Positions 1 through 9,270 are shown, numbered from the stretch's first letter. The stretch: DNA of 64,000 bases from Actinomycetes bacterium (GCA_023404955.1 JAEXZY010000160.1:73727-137726); one strand, 5' to 3'. Notes: generated from the letters alone by a model not told the origin. Numbers and translations are program-made.

Positions 1-697
1 CGCGGGCCGCCACCACACCGAACGGCGCATGCGCCAGGCCCAGTGAGCGCTTGCGCTGATACTGCACCACTTCGAGCGCGGCGAAACCGACCACGACGAG
101 CGCCGCGATCGTCCAGCCCACCGGCACCGCGAGGTTGCTGATCGTGAGCCCGCGGATCGCCGGATCGTCGACACGGACCGATCCGCCCTCCCCGATCAAC
201 TTCAGTGTCACCCCCTGCAAACCGAGGAAGAACGCCAACGTGACCACGAACGACGGAATGCCGAGCTTGGCGCGCAGCACGCCGATGCACAGCCCGATGA
301 CAGCACCGCAGACGATGCCGGCGAGCACCGCGGCCCACCACGGCCAGCTCAGGTCCACGATGGTCAGCGCCATCACACAGGCCGACACCCCTCCCGCGAC
401 ACCGGCGGACAGGTCGATGTCACCGAGCAGCAGCACGAACACAAGACCCATCGCCAGCACGCAGATGGCTCCGGCCTGGGTGATGAGGTTCGCCAGGTTC
501 AGCGCCGACATGAACCGGTCGTTGGCGAGGCCGAACACGACGAACAGCACGATCAGACCGAGAACGGCAGGCAGGGAGCCCATGTCGCCGCCACGGACCC
601 GACGGACGTAGGAGCGCACCGCGTCAGCGAACCCCGCATCGGAGCGGGCGTCGATCGCGAAATCCGACTGTGCGGTGGCGCCGGTGACTGTCGCCAT
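1..697 (-). CDS. xylH: Sugar ABC transporter permease (XylH-like), 3' end outside the window
   Basis: Membrane component of a D-xylose/ribose-type ABC importer. The visible 232 residues have a soluble N-terminus of about 40 residues followed by successive hydrophobic helices. They include the family motifs LLLGDIDLSAG and KLGIPSFVVTLA, typical of BPD_transp_2 permeases. The gene runs off the left edge, so the C-terminal half is not seen. It follows the ATPase gene by 23 bases in the same direction, which fits one operon with xylF and xylG. A second in-frame ATG lies near residue 39; the upstream one is preferred because the first residues resemble the N-termini of longer XylH proteins. Substrate is inferred from the neighbouring xylF and xylA. 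Confidence 0.85.
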   Translation of the reverse strand, partial: MATVTGATAQSDFAIDARSDAGFADAVRSYVRRVRGGDMGSLPAVLGLIVLFVVFGLANDRFMSALNLANLITQAGAICVLAMGLVFVLLLGDIDLSAGVAGGVSACVMALTIVDLSWPWWAAVLAGIVCGAVIGLCIGVLRAKLGIPSFVVTLAFFLGLQGVTLKLIGEGGSVRVDDPAIRGLTISNLAVPVGWTIAALVVVGFAALEVVQYQRKRSLGLAHAPFGVVAAR

Positions 698-720
698 GGC
701 GGTGGTGTCCTTCCCGGGTG

Positions 721-1515
721 TCACAGAGATTCGGCGGCTTCGGCCGGGGCCAGCCCGAGCGAGCCGGACCGGCCGGCGGTGATCAGTTCGACGACCTGAC
801 CGTGGGTGACCTCGCCGGCCTTCACGTCGGCGGCGACCCTTCCGAGATACAGCGCGCAGATCCGGTCGGCGACGGCGAACACGTCGGCCAGGTTGTGCGA
901 GATCAGCACCACGCCCACCCCCTGGTCGGCGAGCCGGCGCACCAGCTCGATCACTTGCTGTGTCTGCGCGACCCCGAGAGCAGCGGTGGGCTCGTCCAGC
1001 AGAACGACTTTCGAATTCCACAGCACCGATTTGGCGATCGCCACGGTCTGCCTCTGACCGCCCGACAGGCTCGCCACCGTCTGCCGCACCGAGGTGACCG
1101 TCCGCACCGACAGCGACGTGAGCGCGTCGCGCGCCATGGTCTCCATCCGCGCCTCGTCCAGCATCCCGCGCCGTCGCAGTTCCCTACCCAGGAACATGTT
1201 CTCGACGATGTCGAGGTTGTCGCACAGCGCAAGATCCTGGTAGACCACCTCGACTCCGAGCGCGGAGACATCGGTGGGGCCGTGCACGGTCACAGGGCTG
1301 CCGCCGAACAGATAGGCGCCGCTGTCGATGGGGTGGATTCCGGCGATCGCCTTCACCAGCGTCGACTTCCCGGCGCCGTTGTCCCCAACGAGCGCGGTGA
1401 CCTGGCCGGGGTAGACCCGGAAATCGATGTCGTGCAGGACGTGTACGACGCCGAAACTTTTGTTGACGCCGCGCAGTTCGAGGATCGGCTCGCTCTGCGC
1501 AGCTCTGTCACTCAT
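721..1515 (-). CDS. xylG: Sugar ABC transporter ATP-binding protein (XylG-like)
   Basis: Cytoplasmic ATPase that powers xylose uptake. The 264-residue protein has one ABC domain: Walker A GDNGAGKST near residue 46, signature LSGGQ near residue 149, Walker B VVLLDEPTAAL and a switch histidine in LISHN. It is half the length of the two-domain E. coli XylG and resembles the single-domain FrcA type, so it probably works as a homodimer. It sits 6 bases after the binding-protein gene and 23 bases before the permease gene. Confidence 0.9.
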   Translation of the reverse strand: MSDRAAQSEPILELRGVNKSFGVVHVLHDIDFRVYPGQVTALVGDNGAGKSTLVKAIAGIHPIDSGAYLFGGSPVTVHGPTDVSALGVEVVYQDLALCDNLDIVENMFLGRELRRRGMLDEARMETMARDALTSLSVRTVTSVRQTVASLSGGQRQTVAIAKSVLWNSKVVLLDEPTAALGVAQTQQVIELVRRLADQGVGVVLISHNLADVFAVADRICALYLGRVAADVKAGEVTHGQVVELITAGRSGSLGLAPAEAAESL

Positions 1516-1521
1516 GTGAGC

Positions 1522-2601
1522 TCAGACCCCTGCCGCCGAGCACATCGCCGCGAACTGGCCCGCACACACTTCGTCCTTCGACTGGCCGCCGTCGGTGAAC
1601 ACGACGTCGACGTTGTCCTTGGTGATCGACTTCGGCGTCAGCAGCACCGACGGAACGTCACGGTTGCCCTGGTCGTCGCGCGACGTGCTGTTGGTGTCGG
1701 GCTTCTGCCCGTTGGCCAGCGCGATGGCCACCTTCGCCAGGGCCCCGGCCTCCTCGGTGGCGGACTTGTACACCGTCATGCACTGGGTCCCGGCCAGGAT
1801 GTTCTGCAGGCCTTCGACCGTGGCGTCCTGGCCGGTGACCGGCACCTGTCCGGCCCTCTTGTTCTTGTCCAGGATCGAGATGACCGATCCGGCCAACCCG
1901 TCGTTCGCGGCGTACACCCCGTCGACCTTTCCGCCGGCCGCGGTGTAGAGCTGCTCGAAGATCGTCACCGCTTTGTCGTTGTCCCAATCCGGCACAGCCT
2001 GCTCGCCGACATTGGTGATGCTCGGCGTGGCATCGATGACCGAGTGCGCACCGGAGGAGAACAGGGTGGCGTTGTTGTCGGTAGGGGAACCGTTGAGGAA
2101 CACCACATTGGCCGGCTTACCGCCGAGGCAGTCGACGAGTCCCTGGCCCTGCAGCTCACCGACTTTGGTGTTGTCGAACGACACATAGGCGTCGGCCGAA
2201 CCACCGAGGGTGAGCCGGTCGTAGTCGATGGTCTTCACACCCTGGGCGGCCGCCTTCTGTTGGATGGAGGCGCCGCTGTCGGAGTCGAGGTTCACGATCG
2301 CCAGCACGGTCACCCCGTCCGCGATCATGCCGTCGGCGATGGTGGCCATCTGATCGGCCGAGCCCTCGGCGTTCTGGATGTTGTACTGCACGCCTGCCTC
2401 TTTGAAGGCAGCCTCGAGCGCGGGGCGATCCTTGGATTCCCATCGCACCGATGATTTGGTGTCGGGCAGGATGACGCCGATCTTGCCCGCGCCACCCTGG
2501 GCGTTGTTGCCTCCGGAATCGGAGCTGCTGCACCCGGTCAGGGTGGCCGCAACCACGGTCGTCGTCAGTAGGGCTGACAGCAGAGTGCTCGATCGTTTCA
2601 C
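1522..2601 (-). CDS. xylF: D-xylose-binding lipoprotein (XylF-like)
   Basis: Substrate-binding component of the sugar importer, anchored outside the membrane. A basic N-terminus and hydrophobic stretch end in the lipobox LTGC at residues 21-24, followed by a Ser/Gly-rich linker. The mature part begins with KIGVILPDTKSSVRWE, a characteristic XylF-family start, and has the periplasmic-binding-protein type 1 fold (359 residues in total). The GTG start is supported by a GGAGGCG ribosome site seven bases upstream. It lies 70 bases after xylA and has its own candidate promoter, so it may be transcribed both with xylA and separately. Confidence 0.9.
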   Translation of the reverse strand: MKRSSTLLSALLTTTVVAATLTGCSSSDSGGNNAQGGAGKIGVILPDTKSSVRWESKDRPALEAAFKEAGVQYNIQNAEGSADQMATIADGMIADGVTVLAIVNLDSDSGASIQQKAAAQGVKTIDYDRLTLGGSADAYVSFDNTKVGELQGQGLVDCLGGKPANVVFLNGSPTDNNATLFSSGAHSVIDATPSITNVGEQAVPDWDNDKAVTIFEQLYTAAGGKVDGVYAANDGLAGSVISILDKNKRAGQVPVTGQDATVEGLQNILAGTQCMTVYKSATEEAGALAKVAIALANGQKPDTNSTSRDDQGNRDVPSVLLTPKSITKDNVDVVFTDGGQSKDEVCAGQFAAMCSAAGV

Positions 2602-2637
2602 GGGATTCGCCTCCGGTGCATTTTTGTTATCGTGGGC

Positions 2638-2666
2638 AACTTATAACGTGACTCACGTCACGTCCA
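2638..2666 (-). promoter_or_regulatory. Candidate xylF promoter with palindromic operator
   Basis: On the minus strand a TGGACG (-35) and TAAGTT (-10) are 17 bases apart. The spacer contains the palindrome ACGTGA-C-TCACGT (2646-2658), well placed for a repressor. This suggests xylFGH has a separate regulated promoter inside the xylA-xylF gap. The palindrome differs from the one before xylA, so another regulator may act here. Confidence 0.45.
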
Positions 2667-2671
2667 GCGTG

Positions 2672-3907
2672 TCAGCGGGCGCCCATGAGGTGCTCGAGGA
2701 CGAGTTGATTGAGCGCGACGAAGCCGAATCCCTTTGCGCCGAAGTAGGAGTCAGCGTCGAAATCCTCATAGGCCGAGCGGTCGACCAGCAGATCGGCGTA
2801 CGTTTCTCCGGGATCGAGCGTCGGAGTTCGTAACTCGCCGACCTTTGCCTGAGCCAGTGCATTGGCCACCGCCGGATCGGCCCGGAACGCCGCCGCACGC
2901 TCTTTGAGCAGGAGGTACATCCGCATGTTGGCCGCCGCGGATGCCCAGACACCGTCGATGTCCTCGGTCCGGCTTGGCTTGTAGTCGAAATGGCGCGAGC
3001 CGGTGTAGGCGGGGCCGCCGTCGACACCGCCGTGCTCGAGAAGGTCGACGAGGGCGAATGCGTTGGCGAGGTCGCCGTGGCCGAACACCAGATCCTGGTC
3101 GAACTTGATGCCGCGCTGACCGTTGAGGTCGATGTGGAACAGCTTGCCGCTGTAGAGCGCCTGACTGATGCCGTGGACGAAGTTCAGGCCGGCCATCTGT
3201 TCGTGACCGACCTCGGGATTGACGCCCACCATCTGCGGGTGAGCCAGCGTGTCGATGAAGGCCAGGGCATGTCCGACGGTGGGAAGCAGGATGTCGCCGC
3301 GCGGCTCGTTCGGCTTGGGCTCGATGGCGAATCGCAGCTCGATCTTCTGGTCGATGACGTACTGACACAACAGGTTCATCGCCTCGCGGTAGCGCTCGAA
3401 GGCCGCCTGCACGTCCTTGGCAGAGTCGTACTCACTACCCTCGCGCCCACCCCACAGCACGAACGTCTGCGCGCCGAGTTCGGCGGCCAAGTCGATGTTG
3501 CGCAACACCTTTCGCAGCGCGAAGCGGCGCACCGAGCGGTCGTTGCTGGTGAACCCGCCGTCCTTGAACACAGGGTGGCTGAACAGGTTCGTCGTCACCA
3601 TGGGCACCGTCATCCCCGTCGCCGAGAGCACGGACGTGAGCCGATCGATCACACGTCGACGCTCGGAGTCGGAGCTACCGAACGGGATCAGGTCGTCATC
3701 GTGGAATGTCAGACCGTACGCGCCGAGTTCGGCGAGCCGTTCGACGGCCTCGACCACGTCGAGCGCAGGGCGCGTCGCCACGCCGAACGGGTCGCTGGCC
3801 GTCCAGCCCACCGTCCAGAGCCCGAAGGAGAACCTGTCCGCCCGGGTCGGGGTGAACTGCTGTGTCGCTTCTTGAACGGCGCCGGCGGCGGACTCCACCA
3901 AGGTCAT
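2672..3907 (-). CDS. xylA: Xylose isomerase
   Basis: Converts D-xylose to D-xylulose in the cytoplasm with two divalent metals. Family motifs are all present: LTFHDDDLIPFG with the catalytic His/Asp, VLWGGREGSE, the metal ligands in FAIEPKPNEPRGD, and HIDLNGQRG. The start at 3907 gives 411 residues and has a GGGAG ribosome site nine bases upstream. An earlier in-frame ATG at 3952 lies inside the -10 element of the promoter and is therefore unlikely to be translated. It is the first gene of the xylA-xylFGH run, and the ROK regulator is divergent. No xylulokinase gene is visible; it may lie beyond the left edge. Confidence 0.95.
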   Translation of the reverse strand: MTLVESAAGAVQEATQQFTPTRADRFSFGLWTVGWTASDPFGVATRPALDVVEAVERLAELGAYGLTFHDDDLIPFGSSDSERRRVIDRLTSVLSATGMTVPMVTTNLFSHPVFKDGGFTSNDRSVRRFALRKVLRNIDLAAELGAQTFVLWGGREGSEYDSAKDVQAAFERYREAMNLLCQYVIDQKIELRFAIEPKPNEPRGDILLPTVGHALAFIDTLAHPQMVGVNPEVGHEQMAGLNFVHGISQALYSGKLFHIDLNGQRGIKFDQDLVFGHGDLANAFALVDLLEHGGVDGGPAYTGSRHFDYKPSRTEDIDGVWASAAANMRMYLLLKERAAAFRADPAVANALAQAKVGELRTPTLDPGETYADLLVDRSAYEDFDADSYFGAKGFGFVALNQLVLEHLMGAR

Positions 3908-3933
3908 GTCGGAAATCTCCCGGAGGCTGTAGT

Positions 3934-3964
3934 TTGTTCTCTGCGCGAACATAAGATGTGTTCT
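3934..3964. promoter_or_regulatory. Putative XylR (ROK) operator: inverted repeat plus half-site
   Basis: TGTTC at 3935-3939 and GAACA at 3947-3951 form an inverted repeat with a 7-base centre. It covers the xylA -10 and start region. A further TGTTCT at 3959-3964 lies in the promoter spacer, 24 bases from the first TGTTCT. The site lies in the gap shared by xylA and the divergent ROK gene, where an autoregulated repressor would bind. Confidence 0.6.
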
Positions 3965-3977
3965 GCGGCACTGTCAA
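3948..3977 (-). promoter_or_regulatory. xylA promoter
   Basis: On the minus strand TTGACA (3977-3972) and TATGTT (3953-3948) are separated by 18 bases, a near-consensus SigA promoter. Transcription would start near 3941, before the xylA ATG at 3907. The -10 overlaps an inverted repeat, consistent with repression. Confidence 0.75.
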
Positions 3978-3993
3978 GACCCGGAGGTGACCC

Positions 3994-5154
3994 GTGACAT
4001 CGACCCGCCCCGGCGCGGGCACCGACGGTGTGCGTCGGCGCAACCTCTCGAATGTGCTGACCCTGGTGCACCGCAACCGCGCCCTGAGCCGCGCCGAACT
4101 CACCCGCCGTACGGCGTTGTCCCGCTCGACGATCAAGGATCTCGTCGAGGAGCTGGTGGCGCGAGGACTGGCCGAGGAACTGCCGGCCGCACCGATCTCT
4201 CAAGTGGGCAGGCCGAGCCCGATCGTCCGACCCGGGCGGCGCCTCGTGGCGGCAACCGTGATCCCGGAAGTCGACGCGGTGACTGTCGGCGTGGTCGCGA
4301 TGGGAGGCGCAGTGCTCGAGGTGGTCCGGTGCCCGACGGACAGAGTGCCGACGCCCGAGGAGACAGTGGCCATGGCCGCCGACGTGGTGCAGCGCGTGGC
4401 GCACACTCTGCCGGACACCAGCAAGGTGACCGCAATCGGTGTCGCGGTGCCAGGTTTGGTGCACAGCCCGGAGTCGACGGTGCAGTTGGCGCCGAATCTC
4501 GACTGGCACGACGTCAAGATCGGCGAACTCCTCAAGGCAGCAACAGGTTTACCTGTGTATGCCGCCAACGACGCCAATGCCGGCGCAATCGCGGAACATC
4601 TTTTCGGTCGACATCACGGCGCCGATCACCTCATCTACGTCAACGGCGGAACGACGGGCATCGGTGCCGGATTCGTGGTCGCCGGCGGCCTCCTCGAGGG
4701 CGTCGCCGGTTATGCGGGGGAATTGGGACACACCTTCGTCGGCGGCGCGGAACCCTGCCACTGCGGCAGTACGGGTTGTCTGGAGACCGAGGTGACTCAG
4801 GCGCCGCTGGCGCGGCTGATCGCCGAGCTGGAAAGCGTCGAACCCGGTGACGCGCAACCAATGCCGACGGACGCCGAGCGTGACGTCCTCTATCGCCAGG
4901 CCCGGTCGCTGGCGATCGCGCTCGGCAACGCGATCAACATGGTGAACCCCAGACTGGTGGTGCTGGGTGGTTTTCTGCGCGCCTTTCCCGCCTACGCCGG
5001 CGTTATCCTCCGGGAGGAGTTGAGCCGCCGCAGCATGGGCGGTCCTCGCGATCTCGTGCGGATCGTGCCGGCGACGCTCGGCAGCGAGACCGTCGTGATC
5101 GGGGCGGCCGAGCTCGCGTTCGCACCTGTTCTCGCCGATCCGGCGAAGAGCTGA
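3994..5154 (+). CDS. xylR: ROK-family transcriptional repressor (XylR-like)
   Basis: Likely repressor of the xylose genes that responds to a sugar. Residues about 15-65 form a winged helix-turn-helix (ALSRAELTRRTALSRSTIKDL). The rest is a ROK/ASKHA domain with the zinc-binding signature PCHCGSTGCLE near residue 255. The GTG start has an ideal GGAGGTGA ribosome site three bases upstream. The gene diverges from xylA across 86 bases. The 386-residue length is normal for ROK regulators. Xylose as inducer is inferred from the neighbours. Confidence 0.85.
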   Translation: MTSTRPGAGTDGVRRRNLSNVLTLVHRNRALSRAELTRRTALSRSTIKDLVEELVARGLAEELPAAPISQVGRPSPIVRPGRRLVAATVIPEVDAVTVGVVAMGGAVLEVVRCPTDRVPTPEETVAMAADVVQRVAHTLPDTSKVTAIGVAVPGLVHSPESTVQLAPNLDWHDVKIGELLKAATGLPVYAANDANAGAIAEHLFGRHHGADHLIYVNGGTTGIGAGFVVAGGLLEGVAGYAGELGHTFVGGAEPCHCGSTGCLETEVTQAPLARLIAELESVEPGDAQPMPTDAERDVLYRQARSLAIALGNAINMVNPRLVVLGGFLRAFPAYAGVILREELSRRSMGGPRDLVRIVPATLGSETVVIGAAELAFAPVLADPAKS

Positions 5155-5260
5155 CGCTTCTCAGAACGGAACGTCGACCCCGCCACCGCACCACCACTAC
5201 CCGGACCACCGCCGGCGCGCCGCTACAGCTTGGTCGAAGGCATTCTCGCGATCGACCTGG

Positions 5261-7174
5261 TCAGGCGCGGCGTTGCGTGACGTACCAGTCGAGGAGGTCT
5301 GGATCGTCGATGGCGCTGCGGTCGACGACGGTGGCGCTGTCGCGGCCCTGGAACAGTTTCTTGATCGGGACCTCGAGCTTCTTGCCGGTGCGGGTGTGCG
5401 GCACTCCTGGCGCGACGATGATCTCGTCAGGCACGTGACGTGGCGAGACCTCGGTGCGGATGACGTCATTGATGCGTTGTCGCAGAGCATCATCGAGCTC
5501 GACACCATCGGCGAGGACCACGAACAGCGGCATCCAGTAACCGCCGTCAGGCTGCTCGGCCCCGATCACCAACGCCTCGGCGATCTCGGGGAGGCTTTCG
5601 ACGGCCTGATAGATGTCCGAGCTGCCCATCCGGATGCCGTGGCGGTTCAGGGTGGAGTCGGAGCGGCCGTGCACGATCACGCTGCCGTGGTCGGTGATCG
5701 TGATCCAGTCCCCGTGCCGCCACACCCCCGGATACGTATCGAAATAGGCCTCACGGTAACGGCTTTGGTCCGGATCGTTCCAGAACGAGATGGGCATCGA
5801 GGGCATCGGCTTCGTGATGACCAACTCCCCCACCTCGCCGCGTACCGGTGCGCCGGACTCGTCCCAGGAGTCGAGTGCGACGCCGAGGAACGGCGCCGAG
5901 AGCTCACCGGGCCACACCGCGACGGTGGGCACACCACCGATGAATGCCGACACCACATCGGTGCCACCACTGATCGAGGCGACGTGCACCCCGATGTTGT
6001 CCGCCAGCCACTGCGACGACGACGCGGGCAGCGACGAGCCGGTGATGCCGATGCTCCGCAGCGCGGACAGGTCATGGGTTTCTGCAGGCCGGGCGTCAGC
6101 TTTGATGCAGCCCAGCACATAACCGGGACTGGTGCCGAGAACCGTCGCGCCGACGCGCGCCGCGATGGCCCACAGCGCGTCGGGCTCCGGTGCGTTCGGA
6201 CTGCCGTCGTAACAGACGATCGTCGCGCCGACCAGCAGGCCAGCGACCTGAAAGTTCCACATCATCCAACTGGGACTGGTGTACCAGAAGAATGTGTCGT
6301 CACGCCCGATGTCGGATTGCAGCGCAACAGCTTTGAGGTGTTCGACCACCACTCCGCCATGGCCGTGCATGATGCCCTTCGGCAGTCCCGTGGTGCCCGA
6401 GGAGAACAGGATCCACAGCGGGTGGTCGAAGGGCACAGCGACGCTGTCGAGTCCGCGCGTGCTGACCTCCTCGAGGTCGGCCAGCGTAAAGGTGGACGTC
6501 AGCGTCGGCAATCCGTCCCGCAGTGCCGCGACGTCCGCGCGCTTGTCGCGGTACTTGCCGGCGAAGTGATAGCCGTCGGCGGCCACGAGCACGGTGGGTT
6601 CCAGTTGGCCCAGTCGATCCAGCGCGGCCTTCGCCGAATAGTCCTGGCCGCACGCACTCCACACCGCGCCGATGCTCGCGGTCGCGAGGAACGCGATGAC
6701 CGCCTCGGCGATGTTGGGCAGGTAGCCGACCACGCGGTCGCCGGCAGACACGCCGCCGGCCCGCAGCTTTTCTGCGAACGCCGCGGCGCGGCCGAGCAGC
6801 TCGTCCCACGACATCTCGCGGTCCGGTCCGCTCTCGCTGACCGAGATGATCGCGGGGCGGTCAGAGCGGGCATTGCGCACGATCGCGTCGACGTAGTTGC
6901 ACGTGGTTCCTGGAAACCATTGCGCGCCAGGCATCTCGGTGGTGTCGAGAACGGTGGAGCCGCGGTTCCCGAGATCGAAGTAGTCCCACAGCGCCGACCA
7001 GAACGCCTCGAGGTCGTCGACCGACCACTGCCACAGGGCCTGATAGTCGGGATAGCTGCCACCGGTGCGCCGCTCCGCGAAGCGCGCGAAATCCGTGACC
7101 CGCGCGCGGGCGATGTCGTCCTCGGAGGGCACCCACTGCGGCGTCTCGGTGGTCGTCGTCAACGAGCGCTCCAT
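5261..7174 (-). CDS. Acetoacetyl-CoA synthetase
   Basis: Activates acetoacetate to acetoacetyl-CoA using ATP and CoA. It is a 637-residue ANL-superfamily enzyme: N-terminal ACAS region ending in FWSALWDYF, AMP-binding loop SSGTTGLPKGIMH near residue 270, motif NRHGIRMGSSD, and the C-terminal catalytic lysine region RTGKKLEVPIKKL. The length fits acetoacetate rather than acetate ligases. The chosen ATG overlaps the end of the dehydrogenase gene by 16 bases; translational coupling is likely. It is the last gene of an apparent 3-hydroxybutyrate uptake and oxidation operon. Confidence 0.9.
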   Translation of the reverse strand: MERSLTTTTETPQWVPSEDDIARARVTDFARFAERRTGGSYPDYQALWQWSVDDLEAFWSALWDYFDLGNRGSTVLDTTEMPGAQWFPGTTCNYVDAIVRNARSDRPAIISVSESGPDREMSWDELLGRAAAFAEKLRAGGVSAGDRVVGYLPNIAEAVIAFLATASIGAVWSACGQDYSAKAALDRLGQLEPTVLVAADGYHFAGKYRDKRADVAALRDGLPTLTSTFTLADLEEVSTRGLDSVAVPFDHPLWILFSSGTTGLPKGIMHGHGGVVVEHLKAVALQSDIGRDDTFFWYTSPSWMMWNFQVAGLLVGATIVCYDGSPNAPEPDALWAIAARVGATVLGTSPGYVLGCIKADARPAETHDLSALRSIGITGSSLPASSSQWLADNIGVHVASISGGTDVVSAFIGGVPTVAVWPGELSAPFLGVALDSWDESGAPVRGEVGELVITKPMPSMPISFWNDPDQSRYREAYFDTYPGVWRHGDWITITDHGSVIVHGRSDSTLNRHGIRMGSSDIYQAVESLPEIAEALVIGAEQPDGGYWMPLFVVLADGVELDDALRQRINDVIRTEVSPRHVPDEIIVAPGVPHTRTGKKLEVPIKKLFQGRDSATVVDRSAIDDPDLLDWYVTQRRA

Positions 7175-7905
7175 CCGCCGTCCATCGTGTACGACGCCCC
7201 GGTCACCATCCCGGCCGCCGGTGTCGCCAACCATGCCACCAATGCGCTGACCTCCTCCGGCTCGACGAGCCGCTTGACCGCACTCTCCTTGAGGAGGATG
7301 TCCGTGATCACCTGATCCTCGGCGATGTTATGCGTTCGCGCCTGATCGGCGATCTGCTTTGTCACCAACGGGGTACGGACGTAGCCCGGATTGACACAGT
7401 TGCTGGTCACGCCGTGGGGGCCACCCTCCAGCGCGGTCACCTTGGACAGCCCTTCGAGCGCATGCTTGGCCGTCACATAGGCCACCTTGAACGGCGACGC
7501 CCGCAGCCCGTGAATGGAGGAGATGTTGATGACGCGCCCATAGCCTTCGCGGTACATGTGCGGCAACGCAGCCCGGATCAGAAGGAACGGCGCCTCCACC
7601 ATCAGCGCCAGCATCGCGCGGAACCGGTCCGGAGGAAACTCCGCGATCTCGTTGATGCTCTGGATGCCGGCGTTGTTGACCAGGATGTCGACCTCGAGCC
7701 GAAGATCCTCCAACGCCGAGACGTCCGACAGATCGAGAGGCCATGCCTTTCCGTCGATCTCCTGGGCCAGGGCCTTGGCACCGACGTCGTCGATGTCGGC
7801 GACCGTGACCGACGCCCCGCGGGCGGCGAGTTCACGGGCGCACGCGGCGCCGATTCCGCCGGCCCCGCCCGTCACCAAGGCAGTACGGCCCGCCAGATCG
7901 CTCAT
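7159..7905 (-). CDS. 3-hydroxybutyrate dehydrogenase (SDR family)
   Basis: Oxidises 3-hydroxybutyrate to acetoacetate with NAD. The 248-residue short-chain dehydrogenase has the cofactor motif TGGAGGIG at residues 12-19, NNAG, the catalytic Ser of INISSIHG and the YVTAK motif. The C-terminal QIADQ segment and overall pattern match the PHB-oxidising D-3-hydroxybutyrate dehydrogenases. It lies between the transporter gene (4-base overlap) and the acetoacetyl-CoA synthetase gene, its expected next enzyme. The exact substrate rests mainly on this context. Confidence 0.85.
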   Translation of the reverse strand: MSDLAGRTALVTGGAGGIGAACARELAARGASVTVADIDDVGAKALAQEIDGKAWPLDLSDVSALEDLRLEVDILVNNAGIQSINEIAEFPPDRFRAMLALMVEAPFLLIRAALPHMYREGYGRVINISSIHGLRASPFKVAYVTAKHALEGLSKVTALEGGPHGVTSNCVNPGYVRTPLVTKQIADQARTHNIAEDQVITDILLKESAVKRLVEPEEVSALVAWLATPAAGMVTGASYTMDGGWSAR

Positions 7906-9257
7906 GCGATGCCCGCCTTGGCGAGCTGCTCACGGTCAGCCTCGTCGAGCGTCTTGAGGTCGAGGCCGGTGGTCTCGCGGGTGAACCACGCGGCGATGAA
8001 CGTGATCACCGCGGCCACCGCGAGGTACACCGCGATCGGCACCCAGGTGCCGAAGCCTCCGAGCAGCCACGTCGCGATGGCCGGCGCCAGTGACCCCGCA
8101 ACGATCGAGGTGACCTGATAGCCGAGCGACACCCCGGAATACCGCATCCGCGTCGGGAACATCTCCGCCATGATCGCCGGCTGCGGGGCGTACATCAGTG
8201 AATGGATCATCAGACCCAGGATGATCGCGGCCATGATCAGCAGGTAGTCGCCGCTGTTCATCATCGGGAAGGCGAAGAAGCCCCACGTCGCGGCCAGGGC
8301 CGCACCGACCATGTACACCGGGCGGCGCCCGAAGCGGTCGGAGAGCTTGCCGACCTGCGGGATAACCAAGAAGTGCACGAAGTGCGCGGCCAGCAGCCAC
8401 CAGAGGATGTCGCTGGTGTCGGCACCGACATGGGTCTTGAGGTAGACGATCGAGAACGTGACCACGAGGTAGTACATGATGTTCTCGGCGAACCGCAGGC
8501 CCATCGCGGTGAAAACGCCACGCGGATAACGCTTCAGCACCTCGACCACGCCGTAGGACACGGCCTTGACGCGCTCCACCTCTTCCTGGGCGGCCACGAA
8601 GATCGGCGCGTCGGTGACCTTGGTGCGGATGTAGTAGCCGATCAGCACAACCACTGCGGACAGCCAGAACGCCACCCGCCAGCCCCAGGACAGGAACGCC
8701 TCGTCGGACAGCGTCCCGGTGAGAACCAGTAGCACCACGGTGGCCAGCATGTTGCCGACCGGCACAGCGGCCTGTGGCCAGCTCGCCCAGAACGCGCGGT
8801 CCTTGCTCGGGCTGTGCTCGGCGACGAGCAGCACCGCGCCGCCCCACTCACCGCCGACCGCGAAGCCCTGTAGGAAGCGCAGCAGCACCAACAGAATCGG
8901 CGCCCACACTCCGATCTGCGCGTACGTCGGCAGGCAGCCCATCAGGAACGTGACGACGCCGACGAGCAGGATCGCGAACTGCAGCAACTTCTTTCGGCCG
9001 TGCTTGTCACCGAAGTGGCCGAACACGACTCCGCCGAGCGGCCGGGCGACGAACCCGACGGCGTAGGTCAGCAGTGCGGCGATCAGCCCGTTCGCCTCGC
9101 TGGTGCCCTGCGCGAAGAAGATCTTGTTGAACACCAGCGTCGCAGCGGTGGCGTAGAGGAAGAACTCGTACCACTCCACGACGGTCCCGGCCATCGACGC
9201 GACGACGACTCGTTTGAGCCCGGTTTCAACGGATCCACCGGCCTGTTGCGTACTCAT
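7902..9257 (-). CDS. MHS-family MFS transporter, probable 3-hydroxybutyrate/organic acid importer
   Basis: Twelve-helix symporter of the metabolite:H+ symporter family, 451 residues. Evidence is the N-terminal signature GTVVEWYEFFLYATAA, the MFS loop GHFGDKHGRKK after helix 2, a second such loop (GKLSDRFGRR) and the motif RFLQGFAVGGEWGGA. It is the first gene of the ketone-body operon. An AAAGGGG ribosome site precedes the ATG, and a long inverted repeat lies just upstream. Its substrate is inferred from the two downstream enzymes. Confidence 0.85.
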   Translation of the reverse strand: MSTQQAGGSVETGLKRVVVASMAGTVVEWYEFFLYATAATLVFNKIFFAQGTSEANGLIAALLTYAVGFVARPLGGVVFGHFGDKHGRKKLLQFAILLVGVVTFLMGCLPTYAQIGVWAPILLVLLRFLQGFAVGGEWGGAVLLVAEHSPSKDRAFWASWPQAAVPVGNMLATVVLLVLTGTLSDEAFLSWGWRVAFWLSAVVVLIGYYIRTKVTDAPIFVAAQEEVERVKAVSYGVVEVLKRYPRGVFTAMGLRFAENIMYYLVVTFSIVYLKTHVGADTSDILWWLLAAHFVHFLVIPQVGKLSDRFGRRPVYMVGAALAATWGFFAFPMMNSGDYLLIMAAIILGLMIHSLMYAPQPAIMAEMFPTRMRYSGVSLGYQVTSIVAGSLAPAIATWLLGGFGTWVPIAVYLAVAAVITFIAAWFTRETTGLDLKTLDEADREQLAKAGIA

Positions 9258-9270
9258 TCACACCCCTTTG

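Noticed and set aside
3908..3952. Longer xylA beginning at the ATG at 3952
   Set aside because: That ATG lies within the -10 hexamer, upstream of the predicted transcript start, and the ATG at 3907 has a good ribosome site.
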